From JBBTCX01 sp964494205 (GTDB lineage: Bacteria; Planctomycetota; Phycisphaerae; UBA1845): a DNA stretch of 64,000 bases. The position numbers were made by a program, and so were the translations under genes. Below the pieces are notes generated by a model that was not told where the DNA came from, did no database searches, and saw only the letters and a list, made by a program, of their open reading frames with translations. Shown one piece after another: positions 35,781-44,268 of this stretch (within the stretch, counting starts at the first letter, position 1; every line of letters begins with the position of its first letter). The DNA is taken from positions 1-64,000 of the forward strand of contig CAZBRD010000014.1 of the NCBI GenBank assembly GCA_964494205.1. Reading direction: 5' to 3'.

Positions 35781-36533
35781 TTGTTCCCTTCGACGTTGGA
35801 GTAGAACAGTTCCTACTGTGAGAACTAGCAAACCAAGCACAATGAGGCCCCAGGTTGAGGCTGCGGGGACGCTTGGGTTCGTATCCACACGAACGAAGTC
35901 GACATTCCAGAAGCCTTCGCCGCCGGTGCCGCCCGATTCATCAGGATCGGTGGGCGACGGGCGAATGAGAACGCCGATCGGCTCACCGGCCCAGGCGTCA
36001 CTGACTTGTACGGCGGGAATCGATACTGAAAAGTCGGACAGCGTTGTTGTGCCAACTTGTGAGCCGTTGATTGTTGTCGAAGCGATGACCTGCTCTACGC
36101 CGCTGTCGAAATAGAAGAGGGCGATTTGAAGCGGCTCAGTGTTGCCTACGGGGAACGTGAAGCTCTTGCCGACGGCTACGGTGAGTGAGTAAGAAACGCC
36201 GACCAAATAGGTATCAGCCACAGCTTGACGAACGCCGTTGCCAGTGAGCGAACTAAGGAATGCCATACGATCGAGGTGCGAGTTTGTGATGTAGTCGGCG
36301 GACATCATGTCCGTGTTCAGGAACACGCCGGTGTTTTGGTCGAACTCGTCTGCGAGGCCGATGGCGGTTTCGTCCCAATCGTCGAGAAACGGCAGTGCGC
36401 CGAATGGGTTCTCCTCGTTACGCTCAACTGGCGGCATTTCGAAAGAGAAATTGGGGATGTTTATGGTGCCGCCGAACGCGGCTGTTGATGTAAAGATGAC
36501 GCCAATAATTCCAATGATCCTGTTACGTTGCAC
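35766..36533 (-). CDS. Exported protein with VPAASTWG C-terminal sorting tail
   Basis: Starts at a GTG (36533) with AAAGGAGC 10 bases upstream; this gives VQRNRIIGIIGVIFTSTAAFGG, a signal peptide, and 255 residues. The frame is open further up but without a ribosome site. The mature domain (INIPNFSFEMPPV...FLDDWDET...GVRQAVADTYLVGVSYSLTVAVGKSF) is the jelly-roll pattern of choice-of-anchor/HpiC1-type secreted proteins. The C-terminus is VPAASTWGLIVLGLLVLTVG then QRRR, an exosortase-type sorting signal of the same class as the protein at 716-1351. Confidence 0.8.
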   Translation of the reverse strand: MQRNRIIGIIGVIFTSTAAFGGTINIPNFSFEMPPVERNEENPFGALPFLDDWDETAIGLADEFDQNTGVFLNTDMMSADYITNSHLDRMAFLSSLTGNGVRQAVADTYLVGVSYSLTVAVGKSFTFPVGNTEPLQIALFYFDSGVEQVIASTTINGSQVGTTTLSDFSVSIPAVQVSDAWAGEPIGVLIRPSPTDPDESGGTGGEGFWNVDFVRVDTNPSVPAASTWGLIVLGLLVLTVGTVLLQRRREQWSIA

Positions 36534-36635
36534 TCTGAATGCTCCTTTCGCTTCTGACCCGTGAACCTCTCTGTGGCTGGGCCAATGATACTTGGATGCG
36601 ATTGGGATTGGCAATTGTGAGAGCTGAGCAGCCTG

Positions 36636-37232
36636 TCAGGAATTGTCGGGGGGATTGTCGACCGGTGACCCGCTGCGCAAAGGCAGATCGTGATTGTCGA
36701 CTGGGCCCGAGCGTTGTGGTTCAACTGGAGTATCTGTTGGGATCGTACCGCCGTAGAGTTCTTGGATGGCGCTGGCGAGCGTATCTGGGAGCGGACCTGA
36801 GCGGGACGTTACCTTCTTGCGTGCTTTTGATTTGGATTTGCTTTCGAAGATCTGCAGCTTGCCCTGCTCGATGAGGATGCGGTTGATTTTCTGGATATCG
36901 TCGAGCGGGGTCTCCACTTTGCTGCAGCAAAGACGATTGTAAAGTTCGTTGATCACCAGCCAGCATGAACGACGATTGAGCGAACGCGGGTCGTTCTTCT
37001 GCATTTCTTCCATGATGAGCTTGCTGATTGCACTCGTCGCCGCCTGCCTTTCGCGAAATGATTGCTCTATGGATTTGTGGATTGTCGGCGTCGGTGGCAC
37101 TTCGGCAGTATGTATTGTCGTGGTTGGTTTTCTTGGCGCTTTGGGCGACGGGGCCGCTCCCTTGCGGTCGCGGTTCTGATTCCTCCCTTGCTTGCGCGCG
37201 GGGCTCTGATTGGTCTTCTTATGGTGCGCCAT
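36636..37232 (-). CDS. Unknown protein, possible phage remnant, carrying repeat-encoded peptide
   Basis: 198 residues with AAAGGAGC 8 bases before the ATG. A basic head includes QGRNQNRDRKGAAPS, which is encoded by the dispersed GCTCCC repeat at 37154-37211. The core is helical (IEQSFRERQAATSAISKLIMEEMQKNDPRSLNRRS; NELYNRLCCSKVETPLDDIQKINRIL) and a Pro/Ser-rich tail ends the protein. Position after two genes that resemble Mu gp25 and gp26 suggests a gp27-like place, but the sequence is not clearly that family. Confidence 0.6.
   Translation of the reverse strand: MAHHKKTNQSPARKQGRNQNRDRKGAAPSPKAPRKPTTTIHTAEVPPTPTIHKSIEQSFRERQAATSAISKLIMEEMQKNDPRSLNRRSCWLVINELYNRLCCSKVETPLDDIQKINRILIEQGKLQIFESKSKSKARKKVTSRSGPLPDTLASAIQELYGGTIPTDTPVEPQRSGPVDNHDLPLRSGSPVDNPPDNS
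37154..37211. repeat. GCTCCCTTGCGG dispersed repeat, in frame within a gene
   Basis: 28 bases identical to 3146-3173, followed by a second word (CTTGCGCGCGGGGCTCTGAT). Read on the minus strand it encodes NQNRDRKGAAP in the gene at 36636-37232. Confidence 0.8.
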
Positions 37233-37350
37233 TCGATGCTCCTTTGTTTGCGTGTTTCCAGTGGGGCCGGATTTTGTGAACAGCCGGTTTCAAATGGCTA
37301 ATGGCTAAAATTGAAAAAAACATGCTAAGTAGTGACACGATGTGGCACTC

Positions 37351-37447
37351 TACGAATTACTAATTGCGAATTACGAATTACAAAATGAAAGCAAGTCATC
37401 CGGCCGAAGCGGACCCAACCGGTCGCTTGCGCTCCCGGCTCTGATGG
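37351..37447. repeat. AATTAC phrase and GGTCGCTTGCGC word between phage-like genes
   Basis: 37351-37384 iterates TACGAATTACTAATTGCGAA and TTACGAATTACAA; 37421-37447 (GGTCGCTTGCGCTCCCGGCT) is a relative of the GCTCCC repeat family and of the hairpin at 3111-3140. The 271-base gap 37233-37503 holds nothing else. Confidence 0.65.
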
Positions 37448-37503
37448 GTTGCATCGGAATTGCGCATCCTTGAGTTGGTCCCTTGCTTTGGTGAGGCGGT
37501 CAA

Positions 37504-37827
37504 TCATGTTGTTTCATCCATCGCGGGATCAGTGATGCAATGGTCGGCGAGTTCGAGTCCTGCGGTGGTGAGGCGGAACCAGCGGCGGCGCCAGTGTGTG
37601 TGGCCGTTCTCGCCGCCTTCGATGCCGATGACGCGCGTGACGTAGCCTTTCTCGCCGAGGTAGTGCAGGTCGCGGCGGAGATACTCGAACTCAAGCGTGG
37701 GAAAGAGTACGAGCAGGCTGCGCATGAGCTGATCGGCCTGCAACGCGGCGGGGTAGACGACCTTGAGTGCGACGAGGATTTCGTTGCGGATGCGTTTGAT
37801 TTCGGTGGTGGTGCGACCGTTGGCCAT
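37504..37827 (-). CDS. Small winged-helix-like protein, possibly Mu gp26-like
   Basis: 107 residues with AGGAGC 8 bases before the ATG. The sequence (TTTEIKRIRNEILVALKVVY...LMRSLLVLFPTLEFEYLRRDLHYLGEKGYVTRV...WFRLTTAGLELADH) has helix-helix-recognition helix followed by a wing and a terminal TTAGLELAD, a winged-helix pattern. Size, pattern and its place between a TM/coiled-coil gene and a roughly 200-residue gene resemble Mu-type phage gp26. No other phage gene is recognisable, so a decayed prophage or domesticated genes are both possible. Confidence 0.6.
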   Translation of the reverse strand: MANGRTTTEIKRIRNEILVALKVVYPAALQADQLMRSLLVLFPTLEFEYLRRDLHYLGEKGYVTRVIGIEGGENGHTHWRRRWFRLTTAGLELADHCITDPAMDETT

Positions 37828-37889
37828 GGGATTCGCTCCTATTTTTTTCTTGTCGTGTAAGAGAATCGGAGTTCCTTTTTTTTCAAACT

Positions 37890-37976
37890 TTCGCTCTTTC
37901 AGAGCGAAGAAATTATTTTGACGACGATTCCCCGGGGCGTTGCCCCGGGCCTATATACGGCACACTTTCAGTGTGC
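37890..37976. repeat. Cluster of three small hairpins
   Basis: TCGCTCT-TTC-AGAGCGA within 37890-37908, CCCGGGGC-GTT-GCCCCGGG (37931-37949) and GCACACT-TTC-AGTGTGC (37960-37976). Same geometry as the cluster at 35452-35714. The last two are read as the C-terminal codons (TESVPYIGPGQRPGESSSK) of the gene that ends at 37913. Confidence 0.8.
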
Positions 37977-38497
37977 AGTGTGTGACATGAGATCGCTGCT
38001 TGTGGATCATTGGTGTGATGAGGTTTGCGATTGGGCGGGCAACCGACGTGCAAGGCCGCTCCCTCGCGGTCGCGGTTCTGATTTTCCCTTTGCTCGCGCA
38101 AAGGGCTCTGTGATTGTTTGGCGGCGAGTTGTTCTGGAATTACTTCGTTGAATCGGGAAGCTTGATTGCTTGGGTGTGTGACAAGCGCGTCGAGCGTGGC
38201 TTGGAGGCGGATGGTGGCTTCGGTGACTTGTTCGAGCACGCGGCGGTTGTGCAGGAGTTCGCGGAGCCACTCTTCTTTGGTGGTGTAATCACGTGGGATT
38301 TCGCCGAGCGTGCGGCGAAGTTCGAGAGCGGTGGACTCGATCGCGTCGACGCGGCGGGCGAGCGCTGTGTGGCTTTGGGCCACGTTTTCGCGGAGGGCGC
38401 GGAGATAAAAGGTGATGAGGCCGAGGGGGGCGCCGATCATCGGTGCGAGCACGGCTACCAGCGGTCCCAGTGTTGCCAGCGTTGATTCAAAAGTCAT
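37913..38497 (-). CDS. Membrane-anchored coiled-coil protein, possibly Mu gp25-like (DUF2730)
   Basis: About 194 residues from the ATG at 38497 (GGTGAG upstream; a GTG three codons earlier is the alternative). An N-terminal transmembrane segment (LGPLVAVLAPMIGAPLGLITFYL) is followed by a coiled coil (ARRVDAIESTALELRRTLGEIP...RRVLEQVTEATIRLQATLDAL), the design of Mu gp25/DUF2730. The last 65 or so residues look repeat-derived: ENQNRDREGAA comes from the repeat at 38056-38115 and the end from the hairpins at 37931-37976. The original C-terminus was probably lost or extended. Confidence 0.6.
   Translation of the reverse strand: MTFESTLATLGPLVAVLAPMIGAPLGLITFYLRALRENVAQSHTALARRVDAIESTALELRRTLGEIPRDYTTKEEWLRELLHNRRVLEQVTEATIRLQATLDALVTHPSNQASRFNEVIPEQLAAKQSQSPLREQRENQNRDREGAALHVGCPPNRKPHHTNDPQAAISCHTLHTESVPYIGPGQRPGESSSK
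38056..38115. repeat. GCTCCC dispersed repeat, in frame within a gene
   Basis: 28 bases differing at one position (CCCTCGCGG for CCCTTGCGG) from the copies at 3146 and 37154, followed by CCTTTGCTCGCGCAAAGGGC, itself a palindrome. Encodes QNRDREGAA on the minus strand. Confidence 0.8.
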
Positions 38498-38950
38498 TCT
38501 GCTCACCGTTCATGCGCAAAATCGAGTATTGGTCCGAGAATCGCCGTTTCATCAGGCGTGGCGGAAGACCTATTTTGGGTCGTTGTGCATTCCGCCTTTG
38601 CAAGTCCTAAAACAACATAGGTGATCGCTCGCGCGGCGAATTGCGTAGCGCGGCGTCGCGTGGATTTTGGGAAGCAGAAACGATGTTTCGGTATGAACTT
38701 GTTTCGTGTTGTCGAGAGAGCCCGTCACCCCAGCCCTGTCCTCGTTTGGGTGGGGAGAAGGTTGCTTAGCGCAAACAAATCGCGGGAAAATCCATTGGAA
38801 CTGTGGAATTGAGCACTAGAATGTAGGGAATCAGCCATGTGAAATTGCAGGCGAGAGGCCGCGTGGCACGTTGACGCTCCATGGGCGGAGTCCTAGATTG
38901 AGGCCGGAGGGAGCTTTCTGAACCGCTCGCCGGTTGAATTCTTGAAAGCG
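38498..38950. other. Intergenic region, 453 bases
   Basis: Between divergent genes. I see no ORF with a ribosome site, no RNA gene and no strong palindrome. The stretch near 38716-38760 (GTCACCCCAGCCCTGTCC) has the look of another dispersed phrase but I found no second copy in the window. Confidence 0.5.
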
Positions 38951-39886
38951 ATGTTCGTGACGCAAACAACCAAACCATCTGCACGACTTCTACATATCCG
39001 GCCCGAGGCATGCTCGCGCGCGGATGAAGTAAGCGCGTGGATCGGCGATGCGGGGTTTGGCGTTGAGGTGCGTGCTGATGTTTACAGCGGGCTGGCGGCG
39101 CTGGGTCGGATGGCGCGAGCGAAGGTGGCTGTTGTTTCGGTGGACGTGCTCGATGGATTGGAGTTTGAGTTCTTTGGATTGGCCGCGCGACTGAAGCCGG
39201 AAATTGTTGTGCTGGTGTATGGACGAGCGGCGTCGGATGTGAAGCTCGAACAGGCGATTGCACGGGGAGCCGCGGAGCGCGCGACGCCGTTTGCGTTGCG
39301 GACGCTGGCGGCGCGGTTCAGCGAGATCGATGGCGAGGCGATTGGGATCGTTGATGAAGATGCGACGGCAGATGAAGAAGTAGAAGAAGAAATCGCGGAC
39401 GAAGTTGAAGAGTATGCAGTGACGGAAATGGGCGAAGTTGTTGAAAACTTCGCTGACGATGCGAGTGAAGCGCAGGCGATCGCTGAAGAGCCATTGGCCG
39501 TTGAAGCTGCGGGGCCATTCGTTGAGGAAGTGTTCGATGAGTCTGACGAGAGTGAGTCGAGCGAGATTGAGGTAGAAGAGTTTGATGCGACCAATGAAGT
39601 AACTCAGGAGGATGAACCTACGAGTCCGGCGCGGGTGCCGTGGGTGAAAGCATCGGACGAGCCAGAGCGCAAGCCGCCGATGCGGACGCCACCGAAGGCA
39701 CCGGAGGGCCAGTTACCCCCCCGCTTGCATCCCGTGCCGGTGCCTCGCAGTGAAGACGATATGCCGCGCGGATCGAGCGAGGAGCGGGAATCGCTGCTGT
39801 CGCCGGAAGAATTGGCGGCGTTGCTGGGCGATGAGTTCGAGATTTTTGCATCGCGCAAGTCGCGGCGCGAGCGAGGTGGATCGTGA
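38951..39886 (+). CDS. Receiver-like domain protein with acidic linker
   Basis: About 311 residues (ATG at 38951; a TTG 9 bases earlier is possible). The first 125 residues (SARLLHIRPEACSRADEVSAW...KVAVVSVDVLDGLEFEFFGLAARLKPEIVVLVYG...LEQAIARGA) follow a CheY-like alternation but lack the canonical phospho-acceptor region, so this is a pseudo-receiver. An acidic low-complexity stretch (about 130-230), a Pro/Arg linker and a terminal LSPEELAALLGDEFEIF segment follow. Its stop overlaps the GTG of the GGDEF gene by 4 bases, so the two products are likely made together and may act together. Confidence 0.7.
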   Translation: MFVTQTTKPSARLLHIRPEACSRADEVSAWIGDAGFGVEVRADVYSGLAALGRMARAKVAVVSVDVLDGLEFEFFGLAARLKPEIVVLVYGRAASDVKLEQAIARGAAERATPFALRTLAARFSEIDGEAIGIVDEDATADEEVEEEIADEVEEYAVTEMGEVVENFADDASEAQAIAEEPLAVEAAGPFVEEVFDESDESESSEIEVEEFDATNEVTQEDEPTSPARVPWVKASDEPERKPPMRTPPKAPEGQLPPRLHPVPVPRSEDDMPRGSSEERESLLSPEELAALLGDEFEIFASRKSRRERGGS

Positions 39887-41205
39887 ACACGGCTGCGGTG
39901 AGGATGTTTGATCCGTGGCAGCGCGAGCGACTCGTGCTGGTTGCGCCGTTTGCGGTGGATGAGAACATCTCGCGGTCTATCGCCAAGCAATACCCTGCGC
40001 TGAAAGTGTCAAGCTGTGACACTTACCTGGAGGGAGTGGCAGAGCTCGTGCGGTCGCCGGCGAGGGCGGTGGTGGCGTGCGTGGACCCGCGTTTGAGCCA
40101 GATGGGAAATGCGGTGGCTGGTCTGCGCGAGGCGGCGGGCGATCAGACGCGATTGGTGCTGGTGTGCATTCCAGAGACCGAAGCGCTGACGCGGAAGCTG
40201 ATAGAGCGCGGCGCGGATGAGTATGTCTTGCATCCGTTGCGGCCCGATGAGCTGGATGCAGCCATTCAGTATTCGGCGAAGCAGGCTGCGGCGGTGTCGG
40301 TCGGGCCGACAGTGCCGACGGCGTCGCTCGATGCGCTGGCGAAGCTGGGTGATGTGTTGGCGCACTTGTCCGATTCGCCGCAGGAGTTGCTGGCGCGGAT
40401 TGCGGAGTTGCTTCGTGGGGCGCTGGGTGCGCGGGGTGTGACGGTGGCCGTACAAGGCTCGACGGGATTTGCGGGCGAGCGGGTTGTGCGGCCGTTGCTT
40501 ACAGCGGGGTTGGATGGTGTGGCGGGGAGCTTGTCGATCAGCGAGCGCGAATGCGGCGCCTACTCGACGGGTGATGCGGCCAAGCTGGAACATTATGCGA
40601 AGGTTGTGGGGCCGATCCTGCAGGCGGCGACGCGACAGCGACAGTGGCAACAGCTTGCGATGACGGACGAGTGCAGCGGGTTGCCGAATCGAAGGTTCCT
40701 GCGACAGCGGTTGGGTGAGATACTTGCGCAGGCTGCTGCGGAACGGTTCGCGGTGACGCTGAGCCTTTTTGATATTGATGACTTCAAATCGTACAACGAC
40801 AAACACGGGCACGATGTCGGCGACGCGATTATTCGCCAGACGGGCGAATTGTTCCGGCGACATTGTCGCGAGCACGATGTGGTGACACGGTATGGCGGGG
40901 ATGAGTTTGCGGTGGTGTTCTGGGACCCGCATGGGCCTCGCGTGCCGGGGTCGCAACATCCGGAGGGCGCGTTGGGCGTTATGCAACGGTTCCGCGAGGC
41001 GCTGGCGGCGGCGAACATCGAGGGGCTTGGTCCGGCGGGCGAGGGACGACTGACGATCAGCGGTGGGCTGGCGACGTATCCGTGGGATGCGACGAGTGCG
41101 GCTGCTCTGATTTCGCGGGCGGATCAGGCGCTTCTGGCAGCCAAGCGGGCAGGGAAAAACCGGATCGTTCTCGTTGGGCAGCAGGAATCACGTTCCGGTT
41201 CGTGA
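39883..41205 (+). CDS. Diguanylate cyclase with N-terminal receiver-like domain
   Basis: Makes cyclic di-GMP from two GTP. 440 residues from a GTG. Residues 1-135 are receiver-like (LVLVAPFAVDENISRSIAKQYPALKVSSCDTYLEGV...CIPETEALTRKLIERGADEYVLHPLRPDEL); about 145-250 look GAF-like; about 260-435 are the GGDEF domain (ECSGLPNRRFLRQRL, SLFDIDDFKSYNDKHGHDVGD, RYGGDEFAVVF, ISGGLATYP, ADQALLAAKRAGKNRI). The active GGDEF is intact and an inhibitory I-site RxxD (REHD) lies five residues before it, so product inhibition is expected. Confidence 0.92.
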   Translation: MNTAAVRMFDPWQRERLVLVAPFAVDENISRSIAKQYPALKVSSCDTYLEGVAELVRSPARAVVACVDPRLSQMGNAVAGLREAAGDQTRLVLVCIPETEALTRKLIERGADEYVLHPLRPDELDAAIQYSAKQAAAVSVGPTVPTASLDALAKLGDVLAHLSDSPQELLARIAELLRGALGARGVTVAVQGSTGFAGERVVRPLLTAGLDGVAGSLSISERECGAYSTGDAAKLEHYAKVVGPILQAATRQRQWQQLAMTDECSGLPNRRFLRQRLGEILAQAAAERFAVTLSLFDIDDFKSYNDKHGHDVGDAIIRQTGELFRRHCREHDVVTRYGGDEFAVVFWDPHGPRVPGSQHPEGALGVMQRFREALAAANIEGLGPAGEGRLTISGGLATYPWDATSAAALISRADQALLAAKRAGKNRIVLVGQQESRSGS

Positions 41206-41357
41206 TTCAGCCATCCGATCACCCCTACCGGGACTTTGCAATTCTTTGAACCCTTTTCACTACGACTGCTGCCTTGGGCTGACCGCGAACGCCGCTACCG
41301 CGGATGGGGTGTGGTGTTGACGAGTGCGGTCTGGCATGATTGAATCTGCGGTTTCGG

Positions 41358-41430
<73 letters not shown>

Positions 41431-41524
41431 GTCGAGGCGTCGGGTCTGCGGACCCGACCTACAGTGCTGAGTGCCTACCTCGTGAACAAGTAACTTTGCA
41501 TCACAAACTATCGGGAGCTTGATC

Positions 41525-43594
41525 ATGCAACGCGCACGTCGGACGTTTATTCTGGTCATGGGGTTGTTGTGTCTTGTTACATGGTCCGGCGCTCGCGCGG
41601 ATGAAGGGATGTGGCTGCTCAATCAGCCGCCGAAGAAGTTGCTGAAGGAGCGGTACAGCTTTGAGCCGACGGCTGCGTGGCTGGAGCATGTGCAGAAGGC
41701 CAGTGTGCGGATCAGCGCGGGCGGGTCGGGGTCAATCGTTTCGTCCGAGGGGTTGGTGATGACGAATCACCACGTCGGATACGATCTGCTGGAACAGTTG
41801 AGTACGAAGGAGCGCAACCTGCTGGAGACGGGTTTCTATGCGAAGACCAACGCGGAAGAGTTGAAATGTGATGACGTCGAGGTCAACGCGTTATGGACGA
41901 TCGAGGACGTGACCGAGCGAGTGAAGTCGGCGGCGACGAAAGATATGACGCCGGCTGATGCGAACACCGCCCGTCGCAAGATGATGACAACGATCGAATC
42001 GGAGGCTGAAGCGAAGTCCGGACTCGATTGCCAGGTAGTGACGCTATACAAGGGCGGGCAATATCACCTCTACTCGTACAAGAAGTTCACGGATGTTCGC
42101 CTTGTTTTTGCGCCCGAGAGCGGGATCGCCAATTTCGGTGGAGACACGGACAACTTCGAGTTTCCGCGGTTTGACCTCGACATGTGCTTCTTCCGTGTTT
42201 ACGAAAATGACAAGCCGTACAAGCCGGAGCATTATCTTAAGTGGAGTCAGCAAGGTGTGGCCGATGGCGAACTGGTGTTTGTGACAGGACATCCCGGGCG
42301 CACGCAGCGTATGAACACGGTGGATCATCTAAAGTTTCTGAGGGACTTAGAGTTTCCGACGCGCATGCGGTCGTTGTGGCGGCGAGAGGTGAAGCTGCAA
42401 GGATTTGCCGCGCGAACGGATGAAAACCAAAGAATCGCTAGTGGAACTTTGCTTGGAGCGCAAAACAGTCGCAAGGCCTACACGGGTATGTTGGCTGGTC
42501 TACAAGACCCGGCGCTGATGAAAAGCAAGGCAGCGGCTGAGGAGCAATTACGGAAGGCCATCGCCGCGAACCCTGATTTTCAAGCCCAATGGGGCAATGC
42601 GTGGGACCAGATCAGCAGGTCATTGAACACGTACAAAGAGTTCTATCTGCGTCACCGAACGACGATCAGCTCGGAGCTTTTCGGTAAGGCTGTCACTCTT
42701 GTGCGGTTGGCTGAGGAGAAGCAAAAGCCGAACGCCGAGAGGTTGCGGGAATTCAGCGATGCGCAAATGGACTCGCTGGAGTTGGGGTTGTTTTCACCGG
42801 CGCCGATTTATGATGATCTTGAAATCTTCAATCTGACGAGCAGCTTTGCGCAGTTGGCGGAAACGTTTGGCGGCGACGATCCGTATGTCGTGAAAGTGTT
42901 GGCTGGGCAATCGCCGAGGGCGCGGGCGGAGTCGCTGGTGCGCGGGACCAAGCTGAAGGATGTTGCTGAGCGAAAGAAGCTTGCTGAGGGCGGCACGGCT
43001 GCGATTGCCGCATCCACCGATCCACTGATTCGACTGGCGGCGGATATTGACGCGGAGAGTCGTGCGCTGCGCAAGCGCTATGAGGATGAAGTCGAGAGCG
43101 CGGAGCGCGAAGGGTATGACAAGATCGCGGCTGCCCAATATGCGATTCAGGGGACGGATCGTTATCCCGATGCGACGTTCACGTTGCGATTGGCGTTTGG
43201 AACGGTAAAGGGGTTGAAGGAAGGCGGGAAGGACGTTGCGCCGTTTACCACGTTTGGCGGAACGTATGAGCGTGCGAATGAGCGCAAGGGCGACCCGATG
43301 TTCCAACTGCCGCAACGCTGGCTCGATCGCAAGGACAAGCTCGACCTGAACACGCCGTTCAATTTTGTGTCGACGGCGGACATCATCGGCGGCAATTCGG
43401 GCAGTCCGACGATTAACGCCAAGGGCGAGGTCGTGGGGCTCATTTTCGACGGCAACATCCATAGCCTGATTCTGGACATTCAATACGACGATATGATGGC
43501 CCGGGCGGTGTCGGTGGATTCGCGTGGGATCATTGAATCGTTGCGCAAGGTGTATGATGCCGGTGCGCTGGCGGATGAGATTATGCGGAAGTAG
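41525..43594 (+). CDS. S46-family dipeptidyl peptidase (DPP7/DPP11 type)
   Basis: 689 residues from the ATG at 41525 (GGGAG 7 bases upstream). A signal peptide (FILVMGLLCLVTWSGARADEG) sends it to the periplasm. The chymotrypsin-like fold has the family opening EGMWLLNQPP, catalytic His in VMTNHHVGYD (about 82-83), GGDTDNFEFPRFDLDMCFFR and the nucleophile in GGNSGSPTINAKGEV (Ser about 625), with a helical insertion between. S46 enzymes remove dipeptides from the N-termini of oligopeptides, fitting a peptide-degrading lifestyle. Length matches the family. A terminator-like hairpin follows at 43684. Confidence 0.93.
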   Translation: MQRARRTFILVMGLLCLVTWSGARADEGMWLLNQPPKKLLKERYSFEPTAAWLEHVQKASVRISAGGSGSIVSSEGLVMTNHHVGYDLLEQLSTKERNLLETGFYAKTNAEELKCDDVEVNALWTIEDVTERVKSAATKDMTPADANTARRKMMTTIESEAEAKSGLDCQVVTLYKGGQYHLYSYKKFTDVRLVFAPESGIANFGGDTDNFEFPRFDLDMCFFRVYENDKPYKPEHYLKWSQQGVADGELVFVTGHPGRTQRMNTVDHLKFLRDLEFPTRMRSLWRREVKLQGFAARTDENQRIASGTLLGAQNSRKAYTGMLAGLQDPALMKSKAAAEEQLRKAIAANPDFQAQWGNAWDQISRSLNTYKEFYLRHRTTISSELFGKAVTLVRLAEEKQKPNAERLREFSDAQMDSLELGLFSPAPIYDDLEIFNLTSSFAQLAETFGGDDPYVVKVLAGQSPRARAESLVRGTKLKDVAERKKLAEGGTAAIAASTDPLIRLAADIDAESRALRKRYEDEVESAEREGYDKIAAAQYAIQGTDRYPDATFTLRLAFGTVKGLKEGGKDVAPFTTFGGTYERANERKGDPMFQLPQRWLDRKDKLDLNTPFNFVSTADIIGGNSGSPTINAKGEVVGLIFDGNIHSLILDIQYDDMMARAVSVDSRGIIESLRKVYDAGALADEIMRK

Positions 43595-43600
43595 GTGCCG

Positions 43601-43644
43601 GGCATTAGGCAGTAGGCAAGAGGCATTAGGAAAGAGGCAATAGT
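43601..43644. repeat. GGCATTAGGCAGTAGGCA repeat phrase
   Basis: Iterated near-words (GCATTAGGCAGTAGGCAAG, AGGCATTAGGAAAGAGGCAA) starting 7 bases after the stop of the S46 peptidase gene. Same style as the other dispersed phrases in the window. Confidence 0.7.
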
Positions 43645-43683
43645 TAAGTCAAGACTGAGAACGTTTGAATCAGCGCCTCGCGC

Positions 43684-43708
43684 GAAAGCAAGCGGTCTTG
43701 CTTTCTTC
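43684..43708 (+). terminator. Terminator-like hairpin after the S46 peptidase gene
   Basis: A perfect 9-bp stem GAAAGCAAG-CGGT-CTTGCTTTC followed by TTC; the T-tract is short, so strength is uncertain. Confidence 0.5.
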
Positions 43709-44268
43709 TGTCGAGAAACCCGCCTTATTGCGGCTGCGGTTTTGTAGGTCTTCAGAATGGTTCTTTGGGTTCAGTTGGTGCCATTGAGGCCATTCCGCAA
43801 TCCCTAGCATTTTCTACGTTCACCGATATAGAAGCCAATTCACTATCAAAATCGTCCTGCGGTAGCCTTAGCTAATTGGCTACTATTATCGGTCGAATGT
43901 CGCGTGTCGCTAATGCGCTATGCCATTGTCTACTGGTGCGTCCTTTTCATGTAAGATGTGATTCTCCCTCGCCGATCTATTAGACACAAGGTTGTGACAG
44001 TCTCGTTCCGTCGTGATTTGCGGACGTTTGTTTCGCAAAGCGTGCCAATAACTGGCACTTGTCGGGTCCGGTGGAAAGTGCGTCGCGATTGTGGCGGGTT
44101 AAGCGCTCAATTCATCGCGAATTCGCAGGTCAGATGCCTTGTTGTCGAGGAAACGGCCCTGCCATGGGTTCAGCCGCCGCGGATATTTTTGCGCGCCGGC
44201 CGAGAACGGGCGGCTGATTTCGACACAATCACATTAAGCACAGTCGAAGTCTTGATTGGGAGAATTTC
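43709..44268. other. Intergenic region, 560 bases
   Basis: Upstream region of the FIST gene. An ORF runs through part of it (43958 on) but overlaps the FIST gene out of frame and has no ribosome site, so I do not call it. No RNA gene or repeat was recognised. Confidence 0.5.
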
